From Planctomycetota bacterium (GTDB lineage: Bacteria; Planctomycetota; UBA1135; GCA-002686595), in NCBI GenBank assembly GCA_016872795.1, contig VGYZ01000003.1, forward strand, positions 31,027-95,026: a DNA stretch of 64,000 bases, given 5' to 3'. The translations under genes and the position numbers were made by a program. The notes under the pieces were generated by a model. It was given only the letters and a program-made list of their open reading frames with translations. It was not told where the DNA came from and did no database searches. The number at the start of each line of letters is the position of its first letter. Position 1 is the stretch's first letter. Of this stretch, positions 26,831 to 36,444 are shown piece after piece.

Positions 26831-27829
26831 CTAGACCTTCGGGAAGCGGCCCGAGAGCCACCCCATCTGGCGGAACTTCTTGCGTCGTTCGCGGACCAAG
26901 AGGGTGGCGTCGCGTCCCCCGAAGGCGTCGAGCTCGCGCAGGATCGTGCGCTTGACCTCTTCCATCGCCACGGCCGGAGCGCGGTGCGCTCCACCCAAGG
27001 GCTCGGGGATGACCGCGTCGATCAGGCCGAGCTTGATCAGGTCCTTGCTCGTCAGCTTGAGCGCCTCGGCGGCGTCCGGAGTGCGCTCGCCATCCTTCCA
27101 CAGGATCGCGGCGCAACCCTCGGGGCTGATCACGGAGTAGTAGCTGTACTCCATCATCAGCACGCGGTCGCCCACTCCGATGCCCAAGGCTCCGCCCGAG
27201 CCACCCTCGCCGATCACGATCGAGAGGATCGGCGTGCGCAGCGACATCATCTGCAAGATGTTCTCGGCGATGGCGGCGGCCTGACCGCGCTCTTCGGCGC
27301 CGATCCCCGGGTACGCGCCCGGCGTGTTGATCAGGGTCACGATCGGCAGGCCGAGTTTCGCCGCGAGTTGCATCTTGCGCAGCGCCTTGCGGTAGCCCTC
27401 GGGATGCGCGCAGCCGAAGTTGCAGGCGAGGCGCTCCTTGGTCGTCTTGCCCTTGCGGTGCGCGATCAGCATGAAGCGCCGCCCCGCGAGCGTCGCGAGG
27501 CCCGCGACCATGGCCTTGTCGTCGGCGAAGTACTTGTCGCCGCACAGCTCGACGAAGTCGTCGAGCATGTGGATGTAGTCGAGCGTCACCGGGCGGTCGT
27601 TGTGGCGAGCGACATTGACCGTCTCCCAAGCGCTCAGGTCCTTGTAGGTCGTCTCGAGCGCGGTGCGGTGCTGCTTGCGCAGCGCCTCGATCTCGCTCGA
27701 GATATCCAGCCGCGTGCGCAGGGCGAGCGCCTCGAGCTCGGCCAGCTTGGCCTCGAGCTCCTTGATCGGACGCTCGAAGGACATGCCGCCGGAGTCGGAG
27801 CGGGCGGAGGGCTTTTCTGTGGTCGCCAT
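26831..27829 (-). CDS. accA: acetyl-CoA carboxylase carboxyltransferase subunit alpha
   Basis: The 332-residue subunit transfers the carboxyl group from biotin to acetyl-CoA in fatty acid synthesis. Landmarks are FERPIKELEAKLAELEALAL, RHNDRPVTLDYIHMLDDFVE, NFGCAHPEGYRKALRKMQLA, LINTPGAYPGIGAEERGQAA and VIGEGGSGGALGIGVGDRVL. The ATG at 27829 is the natural start; the 433-residue ORF runs upstream through the intergenic region. It is a lone gene here; accD is not in the window. Confidence 0.95.
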   Translation of the reverse strand: MATTEKPSARSDSGGMSFERPIKELEAKLAELEALALRTRLDISSEIEALRKQHRTALETTYKDLSAWETVNVARHNDRPVTLDYIHMLDDFVELCGDKYFADDKAMVAGLATLAGRRFMLIAHRKGKTTKERLACNFGCAHPEGYRKALRKMQLAAKLGLPIVTLINTPGAYPGIGAEERGQAAAIAENILQMMSLRTPILSIVIGEGGSGGALGIGVGDRVLMMEYSYYSVISPEGCAAILWKDGERTPDAAEALKLTSKDLIKLGLIDAVIPEPLGGAHRAPAVAMEEVKRTILRELDAFGGRDATLLVRERRKKFRQMGWLSGRFPKV

Positions 27830-28153
27830 CGTGGAGGTGTTACCCCGAGGGGCGGGAGGCGCGCGCCGATCCCCGAGGCCCGCATGGTGGAGCAGCGGAC
27901 GCTCGGGTGCAACCCCACGCTCCGCCGGCGCCCGACCGCCCCCCACGCTGGGGGCCGCGGAGGGCGCTGCGGGCCGCAAAGGCCACGGAAAATCCCGCTT
28001 GGGAATGGCCAGCAGCCCTTTGGGGCGCCGCCGTCCGTGGGGTAGATTCCTGCCCTGTTCGAGGCCTCGAGGCGGCCTCGGACCCCCACCCCTAGTGTTG
28101 GCAGGGGTGCGGTGCTCCCAAGTCTTGCGCACTCTCGAGGTGATCTCCTAGCC
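27830..28153. other. 324-bp divergent region between accA and purL
   Basis: No gene is seen. It contains a hairpin CACCCCT-9 nt-AGGGGTG (28087-28109) about 45 nt before the purL start, and a TAGATT -10-like word at 28043. I do not see a purine riboswitch core. Confidence 0.4.
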
Positions 28154-31108
28154 GTGTCCCAGAAGGCGATGCCCATGCCCGCGCCCGCAAGTTCCGCGCC
28201 CACATCGCTCCCCATGGCGTGGCGGCTCGAGGTGTTCCGGCGCGAGGGACTCGACGATCCCGATGGCGCACGCGCGCTCGCCGCGGCGCGCGAGCTGGGA
28301 CTGATGTCGGTGCGCTCCTTGCGCCATGGTCGCGGCTACTTGATCTCGCCGGACACGGACGAGAGCGCGGTCGCGCGCATTGCCAGCGAGCTCGTGTGCG
28401 ACCCGGTGCTCGAGACTTGCCGCATCACTCGACCGGGCGCCGCGCCGCAGGCGGCAGCGCTCGCCAAGCGCGTGCTCGTCGCCCGCAAGCCGGGCGTGAT
28501 GGATCCCGTGGCGCTCACGGTCGAGCGAGCCATCGAGCGCGCGAAGCTCGCGCGCTGCCGCGACGGCTCGCGCGTGCGCGTGCTCACATTCTCGGCGTGG
28601 GAGTGCTTCGGCGCCGTGGCGCGCGCGGATCTAGAGCTCATCGCGACGAAGATCCTCGCCAACGATGTGATCGACGAGGTGCGCGTCGGTGACGAGTGCG
28701 TGCACTTCGTGCTGCCGGGCAATGTGGCCGTGCGCGACGCGGGCGCGATTCCCTTGTGCAAGGCGAGCGACGCGGAGCTCGAGCGCATCTCGAAGGACGG
28801 TCATCTCTCGCTGACGCTCATCGAGATGCGCGCCATCCGCGACCACTATGTCGCCGCGGGCCGCGAGCCCACGGTCGCCGAGCTCGAGACGCTCGCGCAG
28901 ACATGGAGCGAGCACTGCAAGCACAAGACATTCGCCGGCGTGATCGACTACGACGGCGAGCGCATCGAGAACCTGCTCAAGTCCACGATCAAGGCCGCGA
29001 CGCTCGAGCTGGCGAAGCCCTGGTGCGTCAGCGTGTTCCACGACAACGCGGGCGTGATCGAGTTCGAGCCGGGCTGGCATGTGTGCTTCAAGGTCGAGAC
29101 TCACAACCACCCGAGCGCGATCGATCCCTACGGCGGCTCGGGCACGGGCGTGGGCGGCGTGATCCGCGACATTCTCGGGGTCGGCCTCGGCGCGAAGCCG
29201 ATCGCGAACACCGACGCATTCTTCGTCGGGCCGCTCGACCTTCCCGAGCAGGAGCTCCCCAAGGGTTGCATGCATCCGCGCCGCATCCTGCGCGGCGTCG
29301 TCGCGGGCGTGCGCGACTACGGCAATCGCATGGGGATTCCGACGGTGAACGGCGGCGTGTGGGTCGATCCGCGCTATGTCGGAAACCCGCTCGTGTACGC
29401 CGGAACGGTGGGCCTGATGCCCGCGCACTGCGCCACGAAGGAAGTCAAGCCCGGCGACATCATCGTCGTGGCCGGCGGCCGCACCGGGCGCGACGGCATT
29501 CACGGCGCGACATTCTCGTCGGCGGAGCTGCACGAGGACTCGGTCGTGGTGTCGAGCTCGGCCGTGCAGATCGGCAACGCGATCACGGAGAAGCGCGTGC
29601 TCGACGCGCTGCTTTCGGCGCGCGACCTCGGCCTGTATCGGGCGGTCACCGACTGCGGCGCGGGCGGACTCTCGAGCGCCGTCGGCGAGATGGGTGCGGA
29701 GTGCGGCGCGCGCGTCGAGCTGGAGAAGGTGCCGCTCAAGTACCCCGGCCTCTCCCCCGCCGAGATCTGGATCAGCGAGGCGCAGGAGCGCATGGTGTTC
29801 GCCGTGGCGCCGGAGAAGCTCGCCGCGCTGCTGGCGGTCTTCGCCGCGGAAGACTGCGAGGCGAGCGCGATCGGCATGTTCACCGACACGGGCGTGCTCG
29901 AGCTCTCCTACGCGGGCGCGAGCGTCGGCACGCTCGACATGCACTTCCTCCACGAGGGCACGCCCAAGTGGCTGCGCAAGGCGACGCGTCCGGTGGTGCG
30001 CACCGACGATCCGGCCTGTCCGCCGTGCGCGGATGCGAACGCGGCGCTGCTCGCGCTGCTCTCGAGCCCCAACATCGCCAGCAAAGAGTGGATCGTGCGC
30101 ATGTACGACCACGAAGTGCAGGCCATGGGCGTCACCAAGCCGCTGTGCGGCGAGCGCGACGACGGCCCGGGCGACGGCGCGGTGCTGCAGCCGCTGCCTC
30201 ACTCGCGCAAGGGCATCGCGCTCGGTTGCGGCGCGAATCCCGGCTATGGCCTGCTCGATCCGTGGGCCATGGCGAGCGCCGCGATCGACGAGGCGCTGCG
30301 CAACGCGGTCGCCGTCGGCGGCGATCCCGAGCGCACGGCGATCCTCGACAACTTCTCGTGGGCCAACTGCGCGCGTCCGGCGGAGCTCGGCAAGCTGGTC
30401 GAGGCTTCGCGCGCCTGCTACGCGACGGCCAAGGCCTTTGGCACGCCGTTCATCTCAGGGAAGGACAGCCTGAACAACGAGTTCCGCGTCGGCGACGAGG
30501 TCATCACGATCCCGCCGACTCTGTTCGTCTCGGCGCTCGCGATCGTCCCGGATGTCGCCCGCGCGGTGACGATGGACCTCAAGACCGCTGGGAATCCCGT
30601 GTACATGGTCGGCATGACCCACGCGGAGTTCGGCGGCTCGCACTGGTTCGCGCACATGGGGATCGCGGGCGGCCGCGTGCCGCGCCCCGATCTCGTGCTC
30701 GCGCCGCGCACGCTGAAGGCCCTGCACCGCGCGATCGCCGCGGGCAGTGTGCGCGCCTGCCACGACCTCTCCGAAGGCGGGCTCGCGGTCGCTGCGGCCG
30801 AGACGGCGTTCGCGGGCGAGCGCGGGCTCGAGCTCGACCTTTCCGCGCTGCCGTGCGGGACGATTCCGGCACACCACGACCCGGACGCGACGCGGCTCTT
30901 CTCCGAGTCGTGCACACGCTTTCTCGTCGAAGTGGACGCGAGCCGCGCGAGCGAGTTCGAGCGCGCGCTCTCAGGCCTCGACTGCGCTCGCGTGGGGCGC
31001 GTGAGCGAGGGGCGACGACTGCTCGTGCGAGGAACGCGCGGCAAGGTCGTGATCGACGCGAGCCTCGACGCGCTGCGCGCCGCGCACCAGGGAGGCTTTC
31101 AGGGATGA
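28154..31108 (+). CDS. purL: phosphoribosylformylglycinamidine synthase, large subunit with fused PurS-like N-terminus
   Basis: The 984-residue enzyme converts FGAR to FGAM using ammonia from PurQ. The first ~190 residues contain two PurS-like modules (ARELGLMSVRSLRHGRGYLI and ATKILANDVIDEVRV), so no separate purS is needed. The catalytic core has TWSEHCKHKTFAG, FKVETHNHPSAIDPYGGSGT, DCGAGGLSSAVGEMGAECGA and ACHDLSEGGLAVAAAETAF. GTG 28154 has GAGGTGAT upstream; ATG 28169 is an alternative. The stop overlaps the purQ start (ATGA). Confidence 0.93.
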   Translation: MSQKAMPMPAPASSAPTSLPMAWRLEVFRREGLDDPDGARALAAARELGLMSVRSLRHGRGYLISPDTDESAVARIASELVCDPVLETCRITRPGAAPQAAALAKRVLVARKPGVMDPVALTVERAIERAKLARCRDGSRVRVLTFSAWECFGAVARADLELIATKILANDVIDEVRVGDECVHFVLPGNVAVRDAGAIPLCKASDAELERISKDGHLSLTLIEMRAIRDHYVAAGREPTVAELETLAQTWSEHCKHKTFAGVIDYDGERIENLLKSTIKAATLELAKPWCVSVFHDNAGVIEFEPGWHVCFKVETHNHPSAIDPYGGSGTGVGGVIRDILGVGLGAKPIANTDAFFVGPLDLPEQELPKGCMHPRRILRGVVAGVRDYGNRMGIPTVNGGVWVDPRYVGNPLVYAGTVGLMPAHCATKEVKPGDIIVVAGGRTGRDGIHGATFSSAELHEDSVVVSSSAVQIGNAITEKRVLDALLSARDLGLYRAVTDCGAGGLSSAVGEMGAECGARVELEKVPLKYPGLSPAEIWISEAQERMVFAVAPEKLAALLAVFAAEDCEASAIGMFTDTGVLELSYAGASVGTLDMHFLHEGTPKWLRKATRPVVRTDDPACPPCADANAALLALLSSPNIASKEWIVRMYDHEVQAMGVTKPLCGERDDGPGDGAVLQPLPHSRKGIALGCGANPGYGLLDPWAMASAAIDEALRNAVAVGGDPERTAILDNFSWANCARPAELGKLVEASRACYATAKAFGTPFISGKDSLNNEFRVGDEVITIPPTLFVSALAIVPDVARAVTMDLKTAGNPVYMVGMTHAEFGGSHWFAHMGIAGGRVPRPDLVLAPRTLKALHRAIAAGSVRACHDLSEGGLAVAAAETAFAGERGLELDLSALPCGTIPAHHDPDATRLFSESCTRFLVEVDASRASEFERALSGLDCARVGRVSEGRRLLVRGTRGKVVIDASLDALRAAHQGGFQG

Positions 31109-31905
31109 GCACGCACGCGATCGTGCTGCGCACCGCAGGCACCAACTGCGAGCACGAGACCAAGCTCGCGCTCGAGTGCGGCGGCGCGAGCGCCGAGCTG
31201 CTGCACCTGCACAAGCTCTGCGCCGAGCCCGCGCGGCTCGACGCGGCGCGCATCCTCGTGCTCCCGGGCGGCTTCAGCTACGGCGACGACATCGCGGCGG
31301 GGCGCGTCCTCGGCCACGGGCTGCGCACATTCCTCGGCCGCGAGCTCTCGGCCTTCGTCGCGCGCGGTGGCTTCGTGCTCGGCGTGTGCAACGGTTTCCA
31401 GGCGCTCGTGGACACGGGCCTGCTCGAAGGGCTCGACGCCGACGGTCGCCCCAAGGGCGGCGAGCGGCGCTCGATCGCGCTCTCGGCGAACGAGTCGGGG
31501 CACTACGAGTGTCGCTGGGTGACGCTGCGCAACGAGCCCTCGAAGTGCGCTTGGCTCGAAGCCGGCACGCTGTGGCCCGTGCCCGTCGCCCACGGCGAAG
31601 GCCGGCTGGTCTTCAAGGACGACGCTACCTTGGAGCGCCTGCGCCGCAACGGGCAGGTCGCGCTGCGCTATGTCACCATCGACGGCGGGCAGGCGCGCTA
31701 TCCCGCGCTCCCCAACGGCTCGACCGACGCCATCGCGGGCCTGTGCGACGCGACCGGCCGCGTGCTCGGCCTGATGCCGCACCCTGAACGCAATCTCAGT
31801 CCCTGGAACCACCCGCGCTGGACCCGCATGGGACCGCGCGCGGCGGGCGAGGGACTCGAGTTCTATCGACGACTGGTGGAGGCCGCCGGCAGCGCGGCCC
31901 GTTAG
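31105..31905 (+). CDS. purQ: phosphoribosylformylglycinamidine synthase glutaminase subunit
   Basis: This 266-residue class I glutamine amidotransferase has the oxyanion and nucleophile segments LVLPGGFSYGDDIAAGRVLG and GGFVLGVCNGFQALV (Cys nucleophile), and the His-Glu pair in GLMPHPERN. It feeds ammonia to PurL. It overlaps the purL stop by four bases, so the subunits are likely co-translated in balance. Confidence 0.95.
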   Translation: MSTHAIVLRTAGTNCEHETKLALECGGASAELLHLHKLCAEPARLDAARILVLPGGFSYGDDIAAGRVLGHGLRTFLGRELSAFVARGGFVLGVCNGFQALVDTGLLEGLDADGRPKGGERRSIALSANESGHYECRWVTLRNEPSKCAWLEAGTLWPVPVAHGEGRLVFKDDATLERLRRNGQVALRYVTIDGGQARYPALPNGSTDAIAGLCDATGRVLGLMPHPERNLSPWNHPRWTRMGPRAAGEGLEFYRRLVEAAGSAAR

Positions 31906-31973
31906 CCGCGCAGTGCGTCCTCCACCGAACTTCCAACCTCTTCTCCAACGACCTGCACCTCGGAATTCACGCC

Positions 31974-32363
31974 ATGCGTACCTTCGCTCTCTGTGTCCTG
32001 CTCTCCGCCTCGCTGCTCCCCGGTTGCCTCGCCGTCGGCGCGGCTGCTGGTGGCGTCGTCGCGGCCAACCGCGTGCTCGACAGCAATGTCTATGTGACGC
32101 AGCTCAACTGCGACTCGCGCGAGGCATGGAACACCACCAAGAAGTTCCTCGCGGAAAACAGCAAGGAACTGATCGAGTGGGACGACGCCGCGCGCGTCGC
32201 CAAGGCCAACATCGACGAGTCGATCGTCACCGTCACGATCGAGACGCTCGACCTCGACCGCTGCGAGATGACGGTTTCCGCGAAGAAGTACCTCGCCACG
32301 CTGAACGACGGCGAAATGGCCAAGATCATCACCGAGCGCCTGGTGCGCCGCATGACGAAGTAG
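31974..32363 (+). CDS. small DUF3568-like lipoprotein
   Basis: The 129-residue protein has a signal peptide with lipobox LLPGCLA, then a glycine/alanine patch (VGAAAGGVVAAN). A compact domain follows with NTTKKFLAENSKELIEWDD and IDESIVTVTIETLDL, alternating strands and helices as in DUF3568 lipoproteins. The function is unknown. It stands alone, 68 bp after purQ. Confidence 0.7.
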   Translation: MRTFALCVLLSASLLPGCLAVGAAAGGVVAANRVLDSNVYVTQLNCDSREAWNTTKKFLAENSKELIEWDDAARVAKANIDESIVTVTIETLDLDRCEMTVSAKKYLATLNDGEMAKIITERLVRRMTK

Positions 32364-32398
32364 TCTCGCGCGAGCACGCCTGCACGCGGCCGCGGGGG

Positions 32399-32893
32399 TC
32401 ACTCCGTGGCCGCGCCGCCTCCAAAGCGCTGTTCTTCTTCGTCCTCGCGGCGTGCCTTGCGCACGCAGCCGCGGCAGTAGCCGACGAGCCGGTGAGCGTG
32501 GCTCACGACCACGAAGCCCCGCTTCGCGCTGGCTTCGGCCTGCAAGGCCTCGATGCGCTCGTCGTGGAACTCCTCGATCTTGCCGCAGGCGAGGCACACC
32601 ATGTGATCGTGGTGCGCGTGGCCCGTCACATGCTCGTACACGAGCTCGCCGCGGCCAACATCCAGCGACTGGATGAAGCGGCCTTCGAGCAGCAGTCCGA
32701 GCGTGCGGTACACCGTCGCGCGCGAGACCTTGGGCCCCTCTTCCTCGCGCAGCCAGTCGTAGAGCGTCTCCGCGCTGAAGTGCTCATGCGTCGAGAACGC
32801 GCGCTCGAAGATGCGCGAGCGCTGCGAGGTCAGCTTGAGGTCGCGCGTGCGCAGGAAACGCTCGAACGACTTGCGAATGGCTTCGTGCTTCAC
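32399..32893 (-). CDS. Fur-family metal-responsive repressor
   Basis: The 164-residue regulator has a winged helix (LKLTSQRSRIFERAFSTHEH, KVSRATVYRTLGLLLEGRFI). The dimerisation and metal domain has HAHHDHMVCLACGKIEEFHD and a second CRGC pair, so both the His-rich regulatory site and a structural CxxC...CxxC zinc site are present. It may be Fur, PerR or Zur; the sensor residues do not settle it. The GTG at 32893 is the natural start, with a TATGCT box 12 bp upstream that implies an almost leaderless mRNA. Confidence 0.88.
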   Translation of the reverse strand: MKHEAIRKSFERFLRTRDLKLTSQRSRIFERAFSTHEHFSAETLYDWLREEEGPKVSRATVYRTLGLLLEGRFIQSLDVGRGELVYEHVTGHAHHDHMVCLACGKIEEFHDERIEALQAEASAKRGFVVVSHAHRLVGYCRGCVRKARREDEEEQRFGGGAATE

Positions 32894-32905
32894 GGCAGTA
32901 CGCGA

Positions 32906-32911
32906 AGCATA
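32906..32911 (-). promoter_or_regulatory. -10 box directly upstream of fur-like gene
   Basis: TATGCT on the minus strand ends 12 bp before the GTG start, so a transcript starting 6-8 nt downstream would have only a few leader bases. Confidence 0.35.
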
Positions 32912-32934
32912 GCCGCTGTGAGGCTCGCGCGCGG

Positions 32935-34230
32935 CTAGGCTTCGCCGACGGTCGCGCGCGCGCGGCGCAATCCGATGTCGCGGCGGCAGAACTTGCCGTC
33001 CCAGCGAATCTCGTCGTAGGCCGCGTAGGCGGTCCTGCGCGCCTCTTCGATGTTCGCGCCCAGTCCCGTGACGCACAGCACGCGCCCGCCATCCGACACC
33101 ACGGCGTTTCCCGCTCCCAGCTTGGTGCCCGCGTGGAACACGACCGCGCCGTCGAAACGCTCGGCCGCCTCGAGGCCGTTGATCTCGTCGCCCTTGCGGT
33201 ACGCGCCGGGGTAGCCCTCGGCCGCACCGACGACGCCCACGCATGTGCGCTCATCCCAGCTCGGGGACTCGAGCTCCGCGAGCTTGCCTTTCGCCGTGGC
33301 GAGCAGGTAGGGCACCAGATCGCCCTTCCAGCGGCGCAGGATGGCCTGCGTCTCGGGATCGCCGAAGCGGCAGTTGTATTCGAGCACGCGCGGACCGGCT
33401 TCGGTCAGCATCAGTCCGACGAACAGCACGCCCTTGTAGTCGATCCCGTCGCGCCGCAGCCCGTGCAGCGTGGGGATCAGGACGTTCTGTTCGACCTGCC
33501 ATTGCAGGCGCCGCGAGAACAACGGCACGGGCGAGTACACGCCCATGCCGCCGGTGTTGGGACCGACATCGCCGTCGCCCACCTGCTTGTGGTCCATCAC
33601 CGGCTCGAGCACGCACAGCGACTCGCCGTCGACGATCGCGAGCACGCTGACCTCCTCGCCCGCGAGGAATTCTTCGATCGCCACTTCGCGGCCGGCGTCG
33701 CCGAGGCGGCGCTCCTCCATCACGGCATCGATCACCGGGCAGCCTTCCTTGGCGCTGTGCACGACGAACACGCCCTTGCCGGCCGCGAGCCCGTCCGCCT
33801 TGATCACCTGCGGCCACGCGCGGCAACCTTCGAGAAACGCCTTGGCCGTGCCCGAGCGATCGAAGCGCCGGTAACCGGCCGTCGGGATGCGATGGCGCGT
33901 GAGAAACTCCTTGGCGAACAGCTTGGAGCCTTCGAGGCGCGCGCCCGACGAGCCGGGGCCGAACACCGCGATTCCCGCGGCGCGCAGGCGATCGGCGAGG
34001 CCGAGGCACAGGGGCTCTTCCGGACCCACCACCACGAGTCCGACGCGCTCGTGGGTGGCGACATGGACGAGCTTCTCGATGTCGTTGGCCGGGATCGCGA
34101 GGTTGCGCGCGACGCGCGCCGTTCCCGCGTTGCCCGGAGCGCAGATCACCTCGTCGACTCGAGGAGACTGAGCGATCTTCCAGCACAGCGCGTGCTCGCG
34201 CCCGCCGCCGCCGACAACCAGAACCTTCAT
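32935..34230 (-). CDS. purD: phosphoribosylamine--glycine ligase
   Basis: This 431-residue ATP-grasp enzyme makes GAR, the second step of purine synthesis. MKVLVVGGGGREHALCWKIA is the standard start; the track adds 13 residues. GPEEPLCLGLADRLRAAGIA, KADGLAAGKGVFVV (ATP-grasp loop), VGDGDVGPNTGGMGVYSP and LEYNCRFGDPETQ are all present. It is oriented against purL/purQ and separated from them by fur and a lipoprotein gene. Confidence 0.96.
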   Translation of the reverse strand: MKVLVVGGGGREHALCWKIAQSPRVDEVICAPGNAGTARVARNLAIPANDIEKLVHVATHERVGLVVVGPEEPLCLGLADRLRAAGIAVFGPGSSGARLEGSKLFAKEFLTRHRIPTAGYRRFDRSGTAKAFLEGCRAWPQVIKADGLAAGKGVFVVHSAKEGCPVIDAVMEERRLGDAGREVAIEEFLAGEEVSVLAIVDGESLCVLEPVMDHKQVGDGDVGPNTGGMGVYSPVPLFSRRLQWQVEQNVLIPTLHGLRRDGIDYKGVLFVGLMLTEAGPRVLEYNCRFGDPETQAILRRWKGDLVPYLLATAKGKLAELESPSWDERTCVGVVGAAEGYPGAYRKGDEINGLEAAERFDGAVVFHAGTKLGAGNAVVSDGGRVLCVTGLGANIEEARRTAYAAYDEIRWDGKFCRRDIGLRRARATVGEA

Positions 34231-34369
34231 GGAGCGTGTCCCTGCTGCGCGGGCCGCACCTGCGGCCATCGCGAGCGCGAGAGGTTAGGGTTCCGCGCCG
34301 CGTGGGGCCACACCCCGCTCGCCCGCTCTCGCCGCGCACGCCGCGCGGCGCTAACCTGCGCCTCGGATC

Positions 34370-34442
34370 CGGGGGGTACCTCAGTTGGTAGAGGCGGAGC
34401 TTTGGGTGCTCCGAGCCGTGGGTTCGAGTCCCATCCCCCCGA
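34370..34442 (+). tRNA. tRNA-Pro (anticodon TGG)
   Basis: The 73-nt cloverleaf has acceptor CGGGGGG/CCCCCCG, D stem CCTC/GAGG, anticodon stem GGAGC/GCTCC with loop TTTGGGT (anticodon TGG), and T stem GTGGG/CCCAT with loop TTCGAGT. The discriminator is A, and CCA is not encoded. Confidence 0.92.
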
Positions 34443-34449
34443 CCCACGC

Positions 34450-34523
34450 GCGCCCGTAGCTCAGCTGGATAGAGCAGCGGATTTCTAATCCGCTGGTCGG
34501 GGGTTCGAGTCCCCCCGGGCGTG
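34450..34523 (+). tRNA. tRNA-Arg (anticodon TCT)
   Basis: The 74-nt cloverleaf has acceptor GCGCCCG/CGGGCGT, D stem GCTC/GAGC, anticodon stem GCGGA/TCCGC with loop TTTCTAA (anticodon TCT), and T stem GGGGG/CCCCC. The discriminator is G, and CCA is not encoded. It lies 7 nt after tRNA-Pro, so both are probably cut from one precursor. Confidence 0.93.
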
Positions 34524-34559
34524 CCCTTCCCCGCGCTCGCTGGACTAGACTCTTGGCCC

Positions 34560-36434
34560 TTGAAGCCCAGCGTGTCGTTGCTGAAGGCGAGCCTGTGCGC
34601 GGTGCTGCTCGCGGCCTGCTCGCGCGAACCCGCGGCGAGCGCGAGCACCGCAGTCAGTGGCGCGCGCTCTCCGTCGGCGGAGCTGCCGCAGGGCCCGGAC
34701 CTGGGCGAGTTGCCCGCGCCGATGGGCGAGCTGCGCAGCCCGCCGTTCGCGGAGATGTACGCGCGCCGCGACAGCCGCGTCGACGGCTGGGAGACGGAGC
34801 TCTTCAACGAGCGCGCGAGCGCGCAGCTCTCGGCTCTCGCAACGCTTCTCGCGCAGCCCGCCGAGCTCGATGCGCAGCATCTGGCGCCGCTGCTCGGAGA
34901 GCGCGCGGCGTGCGCCGATCTGCGGCCGGAGTGCGCGAGCGTGGCGCTGCCGGGGAGCGAGTTCGCCGCTTGTCGTGCGGACGCTCCCGTGCGCGACCTC
35001 GTGCGCGTGGGGCCGGATGCGGTGCTCGCCGCACTGCGCGAGCTCGCGGCGGCCTTCGGCGGCGAGCGGTCGAGCGCGAAGTTCAAGGTGCTCTCGGTCG
35101 AGCCCGAGGGCGACTTCGTCCGCACGCGCGCGTACCTGCACGCCAAGGGCTTTGAGGCCGATGGTGCGAGCGAGGTGCACGCGATGTGGGAGTTGCGCTG
35201 GACGGCCCTGGCGAGCGAGAGCGCCGACGCGCTACCGCGCATCGTGCAAGTCGAGGTTCGTCACCACGAGGAGCTGCGGCGCGTGGGCAACGAAAAGCCG
35301 CTCTTCGCCGAGGCCACCGACGCGATCTTCGCCGCGGAACGGACCTTCGACGCTCAGCTGCGACCCGACCTCGAGCACTGGGCCGCACGCATCGATCGCA
35401 CGCTCGGCATGTCGCTGATCGGCCACGAGGGCCTGGCACTTGGCGACGCCGACGGCGACGGGCTCGACGACCTCTATGTCGCGCAGCCCGGCGGCCTTCC
35501 CAACCGCCTCTTCGTGCGCCAGAGCGACGGCACCGCGCGCGACACGGCCGCGTCGGCTGGCGTCGACTTCCTCGATCCGTGTCGCAGCGCGCTGTTCGCG
35601 GACTTCGACAACGACGGCGATCAGGACCTCGCGGTCGAGTTCGATCCGCATGTGCTGCTGCTCGAGAACGACGGGACGGGCAAGTTCACCGAGCGCGGGC
35701 GAGCGAGCGCGCCGAGCACGACCTCGCTCTGTGCGGTCGACTACGACTCGGACGGCGACCTCGATCTGTACTGCTGCGGCTATGTCCTTCCCGACAACGC
35801 CAATGTCACGCCGCTCCCCTACCACGACGCCAACAACGGCCGCCCCAACACCTTGCTGCGCAACGACGCGACGCCGGCGGGCAGTGCGTGGAGCTTCGCG
35901 GACGCGACGCGTGAGAGCGGCCTCGACGAAAACAACCGGCGCTTCAGCTTCGCCGCGAGCTGGGAGGACTACGACGGCGACGGAGACATCGACTGCTACG
36001 TCGCCAACGACTTCGGCCGCAACAACCTCTACCGCAACGAGGCTGGCACCTTCCGCGATGTCGCCGCGAGCGCGGGCGTCGAGGACATGGCCGCTGGCAT
36101 GGGCGTGAGCTGGGGCGACTACGACGGCGACGGCGACTACGACTTGTATGTCAGCAACATGTTCTCCTCGGCCGGTGAGCGCGTGACCTACCAGCGCCAG
36201 TTTCATGCGGCCGACGAACCGGCGACACGCGCGGGATTTCAGCGCCACGCGCGCGGCAACTCGCTCTTTCGCAATCGCGGCGACGGCACTTTCGAGGATG
36301 TGAGCGAGCGCGCGGGCGTGACCATGGGGCGCTGGTCGTGGGGCTCGCTGTTCGTCGATCTCGACGAGGACGGCTGGCAGGACCTGTATGTCCCCAACGG
36401 CTTCGTGACCGGACAGGATCCGGCGGACTTGTGA
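34560..36434 (+). CDS. FG-GAP/VCBS repeat lipoprotein (CRTAC1-like), N-terminal half up to in-frame TGA
   Basis: The frame opens at 34521, but a TAGACT -10 box (34546-34551) lies inside it. The better starts are TTG 34560 or GTG 34572, directly before a lipoprotein signal peptide (LLKASLCAVLLAACSRE). A unique domain of about 200 residues is followed by calcium-binding FG-GAP blades of a beta-propeller (GDADGDGLDDLYVAQPG, DFDNDGDQDLAV, DYDGDGDIDCYVAND, DYDGDGDYDLYVSN). The frame stops at TGA 36432-36434, in the middle of a family-conserved stretch (GQDPADL-stop-SFFWRQVV). The next frame downstream is the same frame, so this is one gene split by a single TGA. Confidence 0.85.
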   Translation: MKPSVSLLKASLCAVLLAACSREPAASASTAVSGARSPSAELPQGPDLGELPAPMGELRSPPFAEMYARRDSRVDGWETELFNERASAQLSALATLLAQPAELDAQHLAPLLGERAACADLRPECASVALPGSEFAACRADAPVRDLVRVGPDAVLAALRELAAAFGGERSSAKFKVLSVEPEGDFVRTRAYLHAKGFEADGASEVHAMWELRWTALASESADALPRIVQVEVRHHEELRRVGNEKPLFAEATDAIFAAERTFDAQLRPDLEHWAARIDRTLGMSLIGHEGLALGDADGDGLDDLYVAQPGGLPNRLFVRQSDGTARDTAASAGVDFLDPCRSALFADFDNDGDQDLAVEFDPHVLLLENDGTGKFTERGRASAPSTTSLCAVDYDSDGDLDLYCCGYVLPDNANVTPLPYHDANNGRPNTLLRNDATPAGSAWSFADATRESGLDENNRRFSFAASWEDYDGDGDIDCYVANDFGRNNLYRNEAGTFRDVAASAGVEDMAAGMGVSWGDYDGDGDYDLYVSNMFSSAGERVTYQRQFHAADEPATRAGFQRHARGNSLFRNRGDGTFEDVSERAGVTMGRWSWGSLFVDLDEDGWQDLYVPNGFVTGQDPADL

Positions 36435-36444
36435 AGCTTCTTCT

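Noticed and set aside
27830-28153. Purine riboswitch ahead of purL
   Set aside because: There is a hairpin, but I could not find the three-way-junction core or its conserved pyrimidines.
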